A DNA stretch of 64,000 nt from Saturnia japonica (Eukaryota; Arthropoda; Insecta; Lepidoptera; Saturniidae), in contig CM065316.1 in assembly GCA_033032175.1 (NCBI GenBank), forward strand, positions 8,960,115 through 9,024,114, in the 5' to 3' direction. Shown here piece by piece: positions 46,771 through 58,719 of this stretch. How positions within the stretch are numbered: position 1 is the first letter of the stretch; each line of letters starts with the position of its first letter. The notes beneath the pieces are model-generated. The model was not told the origin of the DNA. It saw nothing but the letters and a program-made list of their open reading frames with translations, and did no database searches. A program made the translations under genes and the position numbers.

Positions 46771-48169
46771 TAAAAACTCCGTCGGATCCGTGAAGGTGTT
46801 ATTAGGTATCAAAATTATATTGTGTTTATGTTATTTATCTCGGATTATAAGTAAAAAAAATTACCTTTTGAATAAAATGTAGAAAATCATAGTTAATCGA
46901 GGAAACTTACATGGCAATACAGGTGGCTTCCTTTATCTAATATCAACATCACGATGACCCTAGTTAACCCCGGGCTCCATTTATCACAGTAATTGTTATT
47001 TTTCTGCAGCTTTGAAAAGAGCGCTTTATTAGTCGTCCGAGGTTGAATATTGTGACTATCATTCGATGAGGACTGTAAGGCGGTGGCTTTGACGAAAATG
47101 CTGTTCCATGTTTCTACCACCAACAGTAACACATGTCTGACACCGTCTCACGAAGTTGGTGGCATGGACGCTTTGTGTCGCATTTTATTTTGTCAAAAGC
47201 TGCTCAATACGCAAACGCATTTCGGTTTCGGTATTAAAAGATTTGCGTAAAAACTGATTGTTTTAGCATGACTCCATTAGCACGATGTGTTTCTTGGCCG
47301 TGAACACGTGGTTGTGCAAACATTGAAACCCACGGTCTTCTACCCAAACACCCAACACCCAAACTTATTATAATACCTAGTCTTGGTTTGAATACATTTC
47401 GCAGAAAACCATCACAGCAACGCAACGGAACACAACTACTCAGAAGCAATTTTTTCGCGAAACTAACCTATTATTAAAATTAAGTTAACAGTCGGGACAG
47501 TTCGTTACACGTGCATAGGGATGGTAGACAATGTCACAATAATCCTGGTACAAATGTAGCTACAAGTAGACCATTTGAAAAAAAAGTTGGTACAACTCAT
47601 TGGGGTCGCCCCGAACGACCTTTGTTTAGTGGTCGATCATCATTCACCTAACCGAGAAACGAGAAATTTACTTATTACCAATATTGGCATGCGATTATGA
47701 AATTAGTAACCATCTAATTTTCATAATCGAATAATGTTAATAATTAGTACAATTAATTCTTGTTCAGAAGTAAATCATAATCCTATCAAAAAAAGTAATA
47801 TCTTTTATAGCTTTTATCTAATAATTCGTACAAGTCACTGAAACCTGGTACGTGTACCAGGAAACTTGTACGTCTACCATCCCTGCAGAGTGCCGGGGAC
47901 GCAAAGCGGTGCGGCCCTGCGGTGCTTCTGAATTGACGCGGCCCATGGTACCGCCCACGATCGAACGTACCGCTGTGCCGCGCCGGAATTAGCGACGGTT
48001 TTATCCCGTTATAAAAAAATGTTAAGTTTTGGGAAACTGAAACTAAATATGTTAATTTGAAATTGCAATAACATTTTTATTTTCATAATAAATAAAATTT
48101 TGTTATTTTTTTGGTAATGCCATTGGAATACCCTTTTCGAATTCGATGGGGTTTTTTATACATATTGTA
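46771..48169. other. Insertion of about 1.4 kb in repeat R copy B, class unknown
   Basis: This segment is absent from copy A between about 35240 and 35260. It includes a 79-codon minus frame (46893-47132) without known motifs, an unusually GC-rich block at 47886-48000, and a hAT-like MITE at 47516-47885. No target duplication was identified, so it may be several events. Confidence 0.45.
47516..47885. mobile_element. hAT-like MITE
   Basis: The ends are inverted repeats: TAGGGATGGTAGAC at 47516 and its complement GTCTACCATCCCTG at 47872-47885 (outermost base differs). Flanks CACGTGCA and CAGAGTGC could be a decayed 8-bp target duplication. CAGGGATGG-type termini are common in hAT elements. The 370-bp interior is non-coding, with repeated GGTAC..CCAGG motifs near the right end. 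Confidence 0.5.
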
Positions 48170-48545
48170 TAATACATTAAAAATATATTATAATGTTTAA
48201 AGTGAATAGAGTTTTGAATGATTTTTTTAAATCCTTGAACTGTTTTTAGACATTTTTTCCAAATCTTGCAGCTCTTTTGTGGAAGTAACTTTTTTCTTTA
48301 CTCGAGTTAGGATACAATAATTTTAATACTACAAGGAAATTTAAAAATTTTGTACGCAGGGAGAATAAGTCATTCAAAATCGAAATCAAAAAATTATTTA
48401 TTCAATTTAGGCCCTAAGAAGGCACTTATGAACGTCAAAACACTACTGCCGGTTCGGAAAACATCCCAGACATCGAGAAGAACCGGTAAGAAACTCGATA
48501 TGATTAATGGACATTAAGAATTGTTAAAAATACTTTTATTGATCT
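48170..48545. repeat. Dispersed repeat R, copy B (second part)
   Basis: This resumes the match to copy A (35260-35700): TTTAGGCCCTAAGAAGGCAC, then CAAAACACTACTGCCGGTTC, then GAGAAGAACCGGTAAGAAAC. It ends at the T-run of a LINE. Confidence 0.7.
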
Positions 48546-48546
48546 T

Positions 48547-48549
<3 letters not shown>

Positions 48550-48591
<42 letters not shown>

Positions 48592-49164
48592 TTTTTTTTT
48601 TAGAACTGACTACACTGTTAGCCTTAGGGGCCCTATCGTCAAACAGAGCCGCTGCGGCTTTTACAGCTTCACCGGACTTGGGGGCGAGCGCTTAGGGCAC
48701 TCAGCCGCGAAAGTTTGTGACGACCCGCACGAGGGTGCCAGAGTGGCCGAACCTCGGCTCGGGCGGTCGTCGCGAATGCGAAAAAGTCGCGATCTAACTA
48801 ATTCCCTAATCTTATGAGAATTCGAGCTAACTAATATATACTCATATGCACGTTCCCCTCCTCCTGGGAGGAAGGAGTGGACCATGCGTATGTGTATTTA
48901 ATAATCGGAATGGTTTTTCTACACTAACTAGCGCAATAGTCTAACTAGCGCAAAAAAAGAAAAAAAAAGGTCCCTTACAGAACCTATGTACCTGTGTGGT
49001 GTGCACGTGTGTGTGTTCATACGTGTGTAATGTTGTGTGTGGGTAACTAAGTGTTGCACGTATAGTGTCACTTTGTATCGCGCGGGCGGCTGCCTGACCC
49101 AAGGGCTTCACACCGAGGAACGGACCTAGGCTTGGGTTGCCGCTAGAGAGGGTGGACGTGACCG
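48550..49164 (-). mobile_element. Jockey-like LINE 3' end with long poly(A) tail
   Basis: The T-run at 48550-48601 (one A inside) is the poly(A) tail of a minus-strand insertion. The rest is the same 3' UTR family as 8290-8900 and 13985-14447: CCGGACTTGGGGGCGAGCGC, GAACCTATGTACCTGTGTGGT, and GCGCGGGCGGCTGCCTG. About 50 tail bases survive almost unbroken, which suggests a fairly recent insertion. It separates repeat R from the next repeat. Confidence 0.75.
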
Positions 49165-49545
49165 ACACATAAATTCATACATGGGAATATTTAACGTGGG
49201 AGAAAATGAGATAGGAAGTTTTAGGCAATGATAAAATGGTACAAAAGAGGTTTATTGCCACTCAATAATGAATTTTATTTCCTCATCAAAAAGGCACGCA
49301 ACAAAAACTTTTTAGACAACACATGACGTTCTGTTACTGATTGATATTGTGTTAGGTTACCATGGATATTTCAAATGTGCATTAATTGAAAATGATATTG
49401 TGAATAATGATTGTGAGTACTTGTATGTACACCTATTCATAAACTTTAAAATAGTGGGTATTTGATAATTTTCTGAATTAAAAAAAAAAACATAGATGTG
49501 AAGGTTTCACTTCTACCACGTGTGAATTACATACATATTTTTTTA
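49165..49545. repeat. Dispersed repeat, copy 2 (first copy at 2.8 kb)
   Basis: This matches 2829-3175, including TTTAGGCAATG.TAAAAT.GTACAAAAGAGGTTT and the terminal A-run then AGATGTGAAGGTTT. No coding sequence is seen. Confidence 0.65.
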
Positions 49546-49549
49546 GTTT

Positions 49550-50195
49550 GAGTTGCTTCTGTCATTTAGATTAAATAGAGTGCTGTTTTTAGATCAGATC
49601 TAATGTGTATTGCTAATTTCATAATGGACAAAAACATCGAACGAAGAGTTTGTCTTCAATTTTGCATCGCCAATAGAATTTCGTGTTCGGAGACACTGAA
49701 AATGTTACAGGGCAGAACAGTATTATCAAACGGTAAATAAAGTATATTATTTGAGTGTTATGCGGCGTTTAAGAGAGCAGCAAATTCGACAAAAAAGCCC
49801 AGATTTTTGGAAAGAAAATTCTTGTATTTTGCACCACGGTAATGCGCCTTCGCACAAGACCATAATTATTAACAAATTTTTGACCAAAACTCAACAAATA
49901 GCATCGAGCAACCACCTTGTTCACCAGATATGGCTCCAGCTGATTTCTTTCTTTTTCCTAAACTCAAATTACCACTTCGTGGCACCCGTTTTTATTCAGT
50001 AGAAGACATAAAGGAGAATTCGCGACGAGAACTAAACTCAATTCCGAAAAAAACGTTTAAAAATATTTTGATGATTGGATTATTTGTTGGCGTAAGAGTG
50101 TCGTTTCTGAAGAAGCATAATTATTTGAAGGCGATGAAATAAATTTGGATAAATAACTAACATTTTGTGTATTATTGCTCTGTTCCCGGTACTTT
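49550..50195 (+). pseudogene. Internally deleted mariner (copy B)
   Basis: The start MDKNIERRVCLQFCIANRIS is followed by SCSETLKMLQ and, after the same deletion junction as copy A (the ..GGTAAATAAAGTATATT.. stretch at 49731), by VMRRLREQQIRQKSPDFWKE, LHHGNAPSH and MAPADFFLFPKLKLPLRGTR. HHGNA replaces HHDNA, so the catalytic aspartate is lost, and the first DDE aspartate is deleted. It continues near SVEDIKENSRRELNSIP and ends in a diverged tail with frameshifts. A shared junction shows both copies descend from one deleted ancestor. Confidence 0.75.
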
Positions 50196-51352
50196 TTTGA
50201 CATAAGGCGAAAGAAAGAAAACGCGTCTACGCTAGTGATAACGTCATGAAGGTCAAACAAAGAACATATAATTTTTTTTTAAATATTTAATCCTTCAATA
50301 TTGTTAATGTAATAAATTATAAAATGAACGTAGAATGCAATTCCTCGTCATGGTTTTTGATTTAGTCTTGGTTAAAAAGAACAATTCCAATTTCATTTAT
50401 CTGGTTCGTCAGCGAGTAAATCAGTGGTTTTTCGCTTTGTATACACAAATTAACTAATATAACTTGTTTGTTAGTATTTAGTTCGTTTTTTGGCAAAATT
50501 ATTTATTTTACACTCTGTAAGTAGTTTGGATTATAATATCCTAAACAATTACTGATGTACCAAACTATACCCTGTTACAACCTTCACAATATGGCGTGTT
50601 GGTTGTCGCCATATTGAATTTTGATTACTGTCATGGTCTTTAGTTAACAATCGTAATATTAAGATATTTAGATAGACGTAAGAGTCATTCAATCAAAATC
50701 AGGCCACGGTGTTTGGTCTCTAGAGAACCAGAAAGGAACAAACATAAACAGGCTGATAAAAACCATTGCGTCGCGCAATCGGGTTAATAAATAAGTAAAC
50801 CCGATAGGTAAATCTCTTAATAGCAATATTTTGTGTAGGGACGGGTCGGTTCTATCTTACAACTACATAAATTTAAAGATTTTAAAGCACTTACACATAC
50901 ACTATCTATTAGTGTCGTAGCGTAGCCGGGATGGAACTCAGGAACATTGTTTATTGTAGTCGACTTATTAACTAAGGTCTTCACAATCCGATAGCTCGAG
51001 CATGAATGTTACTATTCCAACTACAATGAGAATGTTACCTTGTTACTCTTTCACGCATAAAGGGAGAATACCCTCCGAGTTAGTCATTTCCTGCTTATAA
51101 AGTACGTGCCATCAACAGAGCACACCTGCTGGTATCGCGCTCAGCCAATAGGGTGTGGGTCAATAATACGAATACCAAGTCTTTAGTACGTATTTCATAA
51201 TCACATTGACGATTCTTCGAAGTATTAATATTAAATAGTATGTTATTTAATATGGCGTGTTGGTACAAGAGGGGCCGGCCCTTGTAACAACTAACCGAGA
51301 CCGCAGAAGATTATTTTATAAAAATATATAATCAAAAACATTTGTTTTTCAG
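50196..51352. other. Unassigned; probably spen intron sequence
   Basis: No exon or repeat is recognised. The sequence precedes the first visible spen exon, whose acceptor (TTTGTTTTTCAG) is at 51341-51352. Confidence 0.4.
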
Positions 51353-51541
51353 GGGGGGTGAAGATGGCACAGGGACTACGTGTCCTCTGGCAGCGTCTGC
51401 AGCAGCGCCAGCAGCGTGGCGAGGAACTAATGATAGTGCCACTGAATTCAGTCGTCGCGGTAATACTCCTGCAGCATACAGCAGGTACCAACGACATAAT
51501 AACTCCGCCCCGTATTCCACGCCACCTTCGAATATCGAAAG
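51353..51541 (+). CDS. spen: spen (split ends) exon A, linker before the RRMs
   Basis: The exon follows TTTGTTTTTCAG and ends before GTAATA. It begins with the last base of a codon and ends with two bases (AG), which join the first base of the exon at 54167 to make Arg. It encodes 62 whole codons: GGEDGTGTTCPLAASAAAPA, then a Ser/Asn/Tyr-rich stretch (AYSRYQRHNNSAPYSTPPSN). The low-complexity linker is expected between the first and second RRM of SPEN. The assignment to spen rests on consistent phase with the RRM exons, not on this sequence itself. Confidence 0.7.
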
Positions 51542-52680
51542 GTAATAACATTTAGTATTTTATTTTATAGTAGGATTCCACACTACTTGATGTTAGCCCA
51601 ATACAATCCAAAAATGATAGTGAGTACAACCACCGAGAGATTGAGAATTCATAGTCTCATTACACAGTCTCACAAGGATAGACTAAGAACCTACTTAATT
51701 GTAGTTTGCGATTTAACGCCCCTTAACGAAATTTCTTTGAGATAAAGTTTAATTGCCGGTCTCTAATATACGTTCTCCATCCATTATTTCTACCGAGAGC
51801 CAAAATCTCAATCTATTTCTACTATATTGATTTTCAATAATCGATCGTCGCATTGTACCTAAATATTTTTCTAACGCCCATCTGGCTAGCTAACACCCTA
51901 AAGTTGAAAATCTTCCGCCTAGCACCTATAGGTGTATTCCGGAGCTGCACTTAAGAGCAAGTTCCGCACTAGGCTTAGATTGTCACCATCTTGGACCACA
52001 TCATTACGAATCTGGTGATATTGAGACCATAGCGCTAAATCTATAAAGATAATTTAAAAAACTAAAAAAATGCAATTGATACGTACATATGAGAAGGCGC
52101 TAATGAGATTAAGAATTTATCGAAAATAATAAAGGAAACTTTTACTGATACTTTTTAGGAAACTGATACTTTAATTTTTATATACCTATATTTTAATAAT
52201 GTCAATTGCAATATTTTATAAAAATCTCTAGGCTATTTTAGGTTGCTTAATAATGATCTTAAAATCAATTCAGTATATGACAAAGTAAAAACATATATTC
52301 ATTCGGTTTACATAAAAATAACTATTAGTGTAGCACCCAATATGAAAAACATGTAAATCTTCCTATTATGAATAAAAATACGTGTGATATCACATTGGAT
52401 TCTTAAATGTTCGAAAGTGCACAAAAGCTTAAAATCTGCATATAACAATAATTACAAATGTTATAAACAAATAAAGATTCAAGAAGGGGTCTAGTTTTTT
52501 GCTAAATACTCATAAACTATTGGTGTTAGAGAGATTAAAAATAAGATTATTAAAAATGAGAAAATTCAAGAATACGTTCATTCCCGGAACTTCATCTCTA
52601 TATTATTAATAAGTTTAATCACATTTGCAGAAATATTTTCGGAAACAAATTTATTCAGTAGCTACGAGTCGCAAATTATA

Positions 52681-53925
52681 GGTCGGAGAAAAGTTTCTTC
52701 GCATAACGTAGGTATAAACTTGTTATAAAATTTCTTTGGTTTTACTATTTGTATCTGGCTGGTTTTGGTAACATTAAAAAGGCTACATTAAAGATAAGGA
52801 ATAAAAAAAGTTGTTTCCCGCTATTTTACATTTGTTTTTCTTTCTATAAACATGAGTGAATCTAATGAAGAAATTCGATACATTTTAAAATGTTATTACA
52901 AAAAAGGCAAAAATGCAACCCAAGCAGCGAAAAAATTTGTGATGTTTATGGACCTAATGCAGTGTCAGTAAGAGTAGCACAAAGTTGGTTCAAAAGTTTT
53001 TAGTCCGGAAATTTTTATTTTAAAGATGCACCTCGCTCTGGGCGCCCTGTTACGAATAAAATGGCCGCCATTTTTGAAAAAGTGGAGCAAGTGCGGCATA
53101 TATGTAGTTACGATGTAGATGAATAACTGGAAGTTGACCATAAAACAGTTTTAAGCCATTTGAAGAAAGCTGGCTATATCAAAAAGCTCGATATTTGGGT
53201 GCCACACGAGCTCACTGAAAGAAACCTAATGAACAGTGTACTACTTACTCATTTGCGATTCATTATTGAGACGTAATTAAACCGAGCCGTTTTTGAAGAG
53301 ATTGATAACTGGCGATGAAAAGTGGATCACATACGACAAGAACGTGTGAAAAAGGTACCGTGGTCTAAGGTCAGCCAGGCTTCACAGACTGTGGCTAAAC
53401 CTCGGCTAACTCGAAATAATGTGATGCTATGTGTATGGTGGGACTGGAAGGGCATTGTTCATTATGAGCTTTTACCGCCCAACAAAACCATCGATTCGAA
53501 TCTCTACTGCCAACAACTGATGGGATTAAAGGAAGCAGTTGAGAGAAAGCGCCCGGAATTTATCAACAGGAAGGATGTGGTCTTTCATCACGATAACGCT
53601 AGACCAAACACATCTTTGGCCACTCAGCAAAAATTAAGAGAGTTTGGCTGGGAGGGGTTAGTGCATCCACCATATAGCCCTAACCTTGCACCTTCAGATT
53701 TTCACCTGTTTCGGTCTCTTCAGAGTTCTTTAGGTTCTGTAAGGTTAACATCAAGAGAGGACTGCCAAAACTATTTGTTGCGTTTTTTTTAAATCAGAAG
53801 TCCCAAAGTTTCTACAGAAACGAAAGTCATCGAACAAAACATACTGTAAATAAATGTAAATAAACTTTGAAAAAAAAATATCTTGAGTTTTCATATAAAA
53901 ATGCGAAGAAACTTTTTCATCGACC
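52681..53925 (+). mobile_element. DD34D mariner with inverted repeats and TA duplication
   Basis: The left end GGTCGGAGAAAAGTTTCTTC and the complement of the right end, GGTCGATGAAAAAGTTTCTT, are matching inverted repeats. TA flanks both sides (52679-52680, 53926-53927). The length of 1245 bp is normal for a mariner. It lies in a spen intron, same orientation. Confidence 0.85.
52851..53800 (+). pseudogene. Mariner (DD34D) transposase with several disruptions
   Basis: It starts MSESNEEIRYILKCYYKKGK at 52851, with the N-terminal helix-turn-helix (ATQAAKK, then frameshifted VAQSWFKSF). Stops occur near 53001 and 53123. After PRSGRPVTN comes VDHKTVLSHLKKAGYIKKL and ERNLMNSVLLTHLRF. A TAA follows near 53275 and a TGA just after LITGDEKW-type sequence (ITGDE, residual TGG CGA TGA near 53310). 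The last 156 codons are open from 53322: WDWKGIVHYELLPPNKTID, HHDNARPNTS with catalytic Asp, and PPYSPNLAPSDFHLF with the third Asp, 34 residues apart. This is close to the mellifera-type mariners. It is inactive as it stands. Confidence 0.8.
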
Positions 53926-54166
53926 TATTACCTATTATTTGAGAAACCAGAGAAAAATGGTGAAACAAAAAAAGGCATCTTAAAATCATTTTTAACAGCG
54001 TTATAAATCATTAAAAAAAGTTCAGACGCAACTCACTGAAGAAAAGCTATTTTAAGTTTTTTCTTTTGAAATTATATTAAAAAGGTAGAGACATTGATGT
54101 AGTAAATATATTTAGATTTATAATTTGATATTTTGTTTCTTACAACATAATTATTCTATATTCAAG

Positions 54167-54419
54167 GACTACACCACATCATCGATGGTACGTGGGTACA
54201 GATAGGGGAGCAGCTGCGACAGGTGGAGAAAGTACACCAAGCACTCCAGGTGGCGGTACAGAGAGTGGACGGCGACGACGACATTCTGGTTCTGGTTCAT
54301 CACGGTCTGATTCCAGTTCACCTGAACCCAGCGACACTTCGCGAGCCTCTACACCAGCTGCACAACCGGCGATGACGCATCATACCAATCATCGAGTACA
54401 ACACCAACATCAGCTTCAG
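54167..54419 (+). CDS. spen: spen exon B, Gly/Ser/Arg-rich linker
   Basis: The exon follows TATTCAAG and ends in CTTCAG before GTTATT, at a codon boundary. After the shared Arg codon it encodes 84 codons: TTPHHRWYVGTDRGAAATGG, then GRRRRHSGSGSSRSDSSSPE, PSDTSRASTPAAQP and a His/Gln-rich end (HRVQHQHQLQ). The RS/SP-rich composition suits a disordered, phosphorylatable linker just before the RRM block. The donor GTTATT is weak but the downstream phase is preserved. Confidence 0.8.
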
Positions 54420-54897
54420 GTTATTCAAATTATTTTTGAGACAATGAAATTTCGGTGGTAATACCATAAGTGTAAACAATAATTACAAATAATTGCGCAA
54501 AGGCTGACAAATAAATACCTAGAGCGCATCTCACTCCGTAAGCCCCCTCGTAACGCATAGGATTGTAAAAGCACGAAAATATAATTATTGTTATGAAATA
54601 CCATTTAATTGTTAATATGAGAAAAGGTACTGTAATTCTAAGGTACCAAGGTATTGTCATTACATAAAATTCATTAAATCGAAATAAATATACGATTACA
54701 ATTTGTGTGAGTATGTTATGTAATGAATGATAAGTTTGGGAAGTGATAAGTGTGCGGTAGAAGTAAGATCTTCAGAAAACATAAAATATTCACATAAATG
54801 ATATACGTGGTCAATAATAGCGCCATCTCCCAGGGCTTCGTAATACGCAGGCGCACACACGTACAAAGAGGAGATCGAAAATAGGAAACACTGTTTA

Positions 54898-55275
54898 ATG
54901 TGTGGCTGATGTATTACGTCGGAGTCACCACTTTAGCGGAGGTGAGGAACAGAGAGTAAAGTTCCTCATCCGCCATAGAAAAGGGAGGATCCTCTGGCCA
55001 GACGGGTGCTATGTCTGGCGAGCAGCTGCCCAACGGCTGTGATGACGTATCACGTCGGGGTCGGAGGGGAGTGATGTAGCGACATCTCTCGTCACAACTG
55101 ACGCATCTACATAGCGACATCTATCGAGCCGCTAAACTGGTGTCGAAGGGGAATGATGTGGCTGATGTATCACGTCGGGGTTACCAGTATGGGGTAACCA
55201 TTGAAAAGGGAGGATCCTCCGACCAGACAGACGATTGTTACGTCTGGCGGGCAGCTGCCCAACGGTTGTTGTCGG
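54898..55275. repeat. Short tandem duplication in a spen intron
   Basis: TGTGGCTGATGTATTACGTCGG at 54900 recurs at 55157 as TGTGGCTGATGTATCACGTCGG. AAAAGGGAGGATCCTC and GTCTGGCG.GCAGCTGCCCAACGG recur at about 55202-55266 after first occurring at 54978-55040. The unit is about 230-257 bp with internal indels, and CGACATCTATCG-type motifs lie between. It may be part of a larger repeat or an LTR; this is undetermined. Confidence 0.6.
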
Positions 55276-55533
55276 GTTCTTGTATATATACTCAATTGTT
55301 GAGTTAGATGTCGCCACAAATGTATTCTATCTCGTTCTTTCGCAGGCTAAACTCAGTAGATAACCCGATAAGCGTTAGTGTCTTTTTAGTGTCACTTTTT
55401 AGATTCATCGAGTTTCAAATCGCAACGGTGCTAAAGAAGTTTTCACTTTAAAAATTCAATAAGCTATGTCCATACTTATTCCCTTTTCATCTTCAACTTT
55501 CATCTTCGCCTTTCAATATCATTTTCGTCTAGC

Positions 55534-56279
55534 GCATTCAACTATTGTGTGCATTAAAACGCATGCAACTAACTGTCCACATTAGTCGTCAAGTTTCGGT
55601 CAACTTTTAAAGATGTGTAACTACTTTCCGGAATACGTGCAGCTTACTTGGATATACGAAACAAAAAATAAGTAAAAATAAATAAATATTGTGGGTGAGG
55701 GACTATTTGAAAAAACAAAGTAATGTGATTATGCGTGAACTGAGACATGATAAAGATATTCTTTTTAAAAACATTACACGCATGTCCAAAAAAAATTTAA
55801 TCTACTTTTGAAATTAGTTGGACCGAAAATCACAAAGCAGTCGGACCCATTTGCGAGAAGCAGTACCTGCAGAAATTAAGTTAGCAATAACTCTTAGATT
55901 TTTAGCCACCTGTAACAACTCCATGTTCTTCATGTATTTATTTAAAGTGTCCAAGCAAGAAAAATAGGATCCAAGAGTTTTTTTTAACTTCATCAATATT
56001 CATGCTACATTTCGTCGCCAAAACTCGTAGAGCATGTCTTTTAATTTTATTTGTATAAAGTTTACTATTTTGATCCCGAAGTTGTGGGAAACTTCTATAA
56101 TCTTCAATAAACTTTAACGTAAATTCCTTATCATTGTCCGCCATCTTGAGGTGTTGAAAGACTTATTGCAACGAAACCCACCGAGCTCGGGAAGGCGTGC
56201 AACACAGCATGCGCTACGCTTTCAACTAAAACGAGGCATGCCTCACAGGCATGCGTCACGTGCGCTGTTGAATGCGCTT
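55534..56279 (-). mobile_element. Possible small transposon carrying a MADF-domain frame
   Basis: AGCGCATTCAACTATTGTGTGC at 55534 and, as complement at the right end (56257-56279), AAAGCGCATTCAACAGCGCA look like inverted termini; both are followed by GCATGC motifs. MADF/Myb-like second proteins are known in PIF/Harbinger-type elements, which is the reason for suspecting one here. No target duplication was confirmed and no transposase is present. Confidence 0.4.
55814..56144 (-). pseudogene. MADF-domain protein fragment, frameshifted
   Basis: The minus frame starts MADNDKEFTLKFIEDYRSFP, then LRDQNSKLYTNKIKRHALRV and MNIDEVKK, which fits the first two helices of a MADF (Adf-1-like DNA-binding) domain. 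At a run of eight A (minus strand) the frame must shift; the continuation KTLGSYFSCLDTLNKYMKN is in the next frame and supplies the third helix. After that the similarity fades. MADF proteins bind DNA and are host regulators or transposon accessory proteins. The break at a homopolymer could be a real indel or a base-calling error. Confidence 0.55.
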
Positions 56280-58392
56280 TGACGCATGCCAGTGACGACC
56301 GAAAAAAGGCACAGTGTGTACATAGCTTTAGAGTAATTTTATTATATTTTCCTTGTATTTAGCTCGTCAGTAGAAACTATAAACACGAGATCGCATTGAT
56401 GCGATGCCGTCTGTTCGCACGATGTGCGACGCTCTCAACGTTGCTAGCACGTTTTAACAGACTGATTAAACCGTTTAATTCGACCTTTATAGTCTAACAA
56501 GTTCGTGCGCGACCGTCATGTTTCCGACAAACGTTGGCTGGGGTGGGTAATGTAGCGAGGAAGAGCAAGAGAGCTATTGCGTAGGCACTCAGTTACGGTA
56601 CACGAAAGTAAAAAGTCGCATCTTCACACAAACGACCGAAACGACGTACCTACTTAAAAATTTTGGTAACCTTCGGCAAACAATAGTCGCGAGTGCGCGT
56701 AATTTATAACTAATGAGAAAATATTGTATTACCTACTTCCTAGAATTTAAAATTATTTTTATTTATTTAAACAAGCAAAAAGTTATATTTTTATTTAAAA
56801 AAAGTTGTACATTCCCTTTTTAGTAACTCACAATCACTTTTGAAATTAGAAATAAAACCCATGAACAAATAGTTTAAATTAAAACTTACAAAATTTGTCG
56901 TATATTCTGGTATAAAAGGTAATACTGACAATTTAATATAGCATTATTAATTACGTAAGTAGGTAACCCAACAAACAGTCAGAGGGCAGTCCTAGTGCGT
57001 GTTTATCTACCGAGCAGCTGTAGGTGATTATTTCACCTTTTGAGAACACTGCCCATGCAAAATACTGTTTACTTTGGTGTGCCTACTGTGTAGTGAAGTG
57101 ATGTTATGCGTGTAACCTCGTCCCCGCCACGTTTGTCGCTACATATCGACCAGTCGCGCAAGAACTTGTCGGACTTCGGAATTTTCGCTGCTACTATTTA
57201 GTTCTTGTGTATACTTACGGTAATTCACTCAGACGCTATGTCTTAAGACGACGGTTTGTATTATGTAATAACGAGTCCGAACACTGTAAAAAATAATCGG
57301 TATGAAACAAGTGGCATGCGTGTTGAGTATTTCTTTTTTAATGCATACGGCACATTCTCCAAAACTGTGGCAAAACGTGGAGAACATATGTAAAATGTAA
57401 CCTACGATACTGATTTTTTTCAGAGATAGAGTTAGTCTTCTACTTTTGGCACTGAAAAAAAACTGAAAAATATGTACTCGAAATGCTTGAAATAAAATAC
57501 CAAACCATTCACTTAACCATGTAGTGTCCCACACTGCATGGGTGAGTAGTAATTTGTGATTATTGTCAAAATAACGAGTGCTTTTAGTATTAATTTTGAT
57601 ATACTAAAATCTTAGCCTAATAAGGCTAGGTATATGAAAATATAACTATCCATCAATATTTTACAAGTCGCTACAAATTGTCACAGCACTTTCCTCACAT
57701 TCAATAATGTAGGAATTACGAAAATATATTTTTTTTATTGGAAATTAAAGAAGAAACTAATAAACTAAATGTACAAGGGCGTTCGATTAATACGAATAAT
57801 TTTCGATTCGTTGATTTTATTATTTTGGTCTTTTCTAGTTTAAGCTAACATAGAAAGAAGTAAGAACACTTAGTAAGAAAAAAATAGGTAAATTCACAAA
57901 TTTCATAGTATAGAGGAAGTTATTAAGGATTTTGTCGTGCAAAATGCTTTCTATAGTTCTTCAGTGTCATTTTTTTACAATGGTAATTGATTGTCGAGAT
58001 GTACCTGTTTAGGTTATGTTCTAATTTGCGCTACCTAACAATTTGCGTTTTAGGGACACTTTTTATGATGAAAACAGTTACAGGTATTATAATTTTTGTA
58101 AAACGAAGAAAGCTCTGTTGAGGCGAGCATACTTTTGCATGTTCGATTTTTTTTTATGAATGCAAAAATGTGACAGTTACTAGCAATCTAGCTATGAGTG
58201 AACACACATAAGTAGGTAACGATTTTGCTTGTAATGAACTAATGATTTGTGGTAAAAATAAAGCAATATTACTCTTAAAAACAAGTCATTCCGCCGTTGA
58301 ATTACTTTAATTTTTATTGAAACTGTTTACACGGCAAAAAATCAATACAATCAAATTGCACCTTGGGTTATCTGGTGTGTTTTTTATTACAG

Positions 58393-58719
58393 TGGGCTGC
58401 AACAGCGAGCGGCAGACCTCTGGCCATTTGTGTGCGAAATTTACCAACTAGGTCGACAGACAGCTCCCTGAAGGATGGCTTGTATCATGAGTACAAGAAG
58501 CATGGGAAAGTTGTATGGGTTAAAGTAGTTGGACAAAATGCTGATCGATATGCAGTGGTGCGTTTTAAAAAACCGTCCGATGTTGAAAAAGCTTTAGAGG
58601 TGTCACAGGATAAACTTTTTTTTGGTTGTAAAATTTCTGTTGCACCTCATCAGAGTTGTGATGAAGACGCAGATTCCGCTAAGCCATATGAGACTGACAT
58701 AGATGAATATCATCCTAAG
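58393..58719 (+). CDS. spen: spen exon C, RRM2
   Basis: The exon lies between TTTTATTACAG and GTGAAT and is 109 codons in phase 0 on both sides. It starts WAATASGRPLAICVRNLP; ICVRNL is RNP2 and RYAVVRFK is RNP1 of an RNA-recognition motif. SLKDGLYHEYKKHGKVVWVK and CDEDADSAKPYETDIDEYHP complete the domain and the acidic linker. This is the second RRM of SPEN-type proteins, nuclear RNA-binding co-repressors with a C-terminal SPOC domain. An open frame beginning at 58363 reads through the acceptor and is not the real start. Confidence 0.92.

Larger units (their letters stand above)
51542..54166 (+). other. spen intron holding a mariner
   Basis: GT (GTAATA) to AG (TATTCAAG). About 1.25 kb of its 2.6 kb is the mariner at 52681-53925; the rest is AT-rich with nothing recognised. 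Confidence 0.65.
54420..58392 (+). other. spen intron with repeats and a MADF-containing element
   Basis: GTTATT to TTATTACAG. It holds a duplicated block at 54898-55275 and a small MADF-containing element at 55534-56279. From 56280 to 58392 no gene or repeat is recognised; the 101-codon minus frame at 57229-57534 has no motif. Confidence 0.6.

Noticed and set aside
57229..57534. A 101-codon minus-strand gene in the spen intron
   Set aside because: No motif, low-complexity coding statistics by eye, no splice context.
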